From the NCBI GenBank assembly GCA_043718225.1, contig JAYSWD010000144.1:1-11202 (forward strand): a DNA stretch of 11,202 bases, written 5' to 3'. The notes beneath the pieces are model-generated. The model made no database searches, was not told the DNA's origin, and saw nothing but the letters and a program-made list of their open reading frames with translations. Positions 11,127 to 11,202 of the stretch are shown piece after piece. Made by a program: the position numbers and the translations under genes. This DNA is from Multiplicimicrobium sp043718225 (lineage in GTDB: Bacteria > Omnitrophota > Omnitrophia > Omnitrophales > Aquincolibacteriaceae). Position 1 is the first letter of the stretch. Every line of letters begins with the position of its first letter.

Positions 11127-11202
11127 ATGACTTCGTTTTTGAAAAGGTTCATGCTTTTAGCCTTCATGCTTTGTGGCTTTGTATCGGCAGCCAGCGCGCA
11201 AG
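11127..11202 (+). CDS. exported protein, N-terminal fragment (runs off the window)
   Basis: Only 25 residues are visible. They form a clear Sec signal peptide: a basic start (M-T-S-F-L-K-R), a hydrophobic core (F-M-L-L-A-F-M-L-C-G-F-V), and an A-x-A type cleavage site S-A-S-A before Q25. A GAGGGGA ribosome binding site lies at 11116-11122. An ATG 4 nt earlier (11123) is in another frame and gives no signal peptide. The Cys lies inside the core without a lipobox, so this is more likely secreted or periplasmic than a lipoprotein. The mature function cannot be seen. Confidence 0.7.
   Translation, partial: MTSFLKRFMLLAFMLCGFVSAASAQ

Overview
The window is a bacterial chromosomal segment of moderate GC. 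A housekeeping half (about 80-9200) is followed by a loosely packed accessory half (about 9200-11202). All genes are on the + strand except one small gene at 10480-10872. The organism cannot be fixed from one window. The rsfS-argS-miaA-hflX order, an ArgRS of the 'NPTGPLTIAHGRQ' type, a fused transaldolase/glucose-6-phosphate isomerase and many palindromic repeats suggest an environmental, Gram-negative-type lineage, perhaps a PVC/Omnitrophota-like candidate phylum. That placement is a low-confidence inference.

Housekeeping half. An extended -10 promoter (86-94) precedes rsfS (ribosome silencing factor), argS (arginyl-tRNA synthetase), miaA (tRNA A37 dimethylallyltransferase) and hflX (ribosome-associated GTPase). 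These four share a translation theme and look like one operon: argS follows rsfS across a palindromic element, miaA follows argS closely, and hflX starts 2 nt after miaA. A second promoter (4543-4551) drives a 946-aa transaldolase-glucose-6-phosphate isomerase fusion that links the pentose phosphate pathway and glycolysis. recN, a DNA double-strand-break repair ATPase, follows.

Gene junctions are unusually rich in palindromes. A roughly 125-bp imperfect inverted-repeat element starts inside the last two codons of rsfS and ends 7 nt before argS. A degenerate GTCAT...ATCCAG repeat lies between argS and miaA. Two opposed copies of that repeat sit at the hflX end, one of them encoding the HflX C-terminus. 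Long perfect hairpins lie before tal-pgi (4455-4514) and recN (7468-7503), and both carry a TAGGAA...-type tip.

Accessory half. A compact self-contained transcription unit (promoter 9218-9245, ribosome binding site, 46-aa ORF, internal hairpin, strong terminator 9441-9481) encodes an unrecognised small peptide with a Gly/Val-rich end. After a hairpin-rich gap come two unrelated 70-codon genes with strong ribosome binding sites: one unrecognised helical protein and one KTSC-domain protein, the latter followed by a terminator. A convergent minus-strand gene resembles DUF6941-type proteins and appears leaderless. The window ends in the signal peptide of an exported protein, behind a leader with a possible sigma-54-type or extended -10 promoter and a hairpin.

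The most interesting candidates are the 9218-9481 small-peptide/RNA unit and the junction-targeting palindromic elements. No defence system, CRISPR array, tRNA, rRNA or transposase was found.
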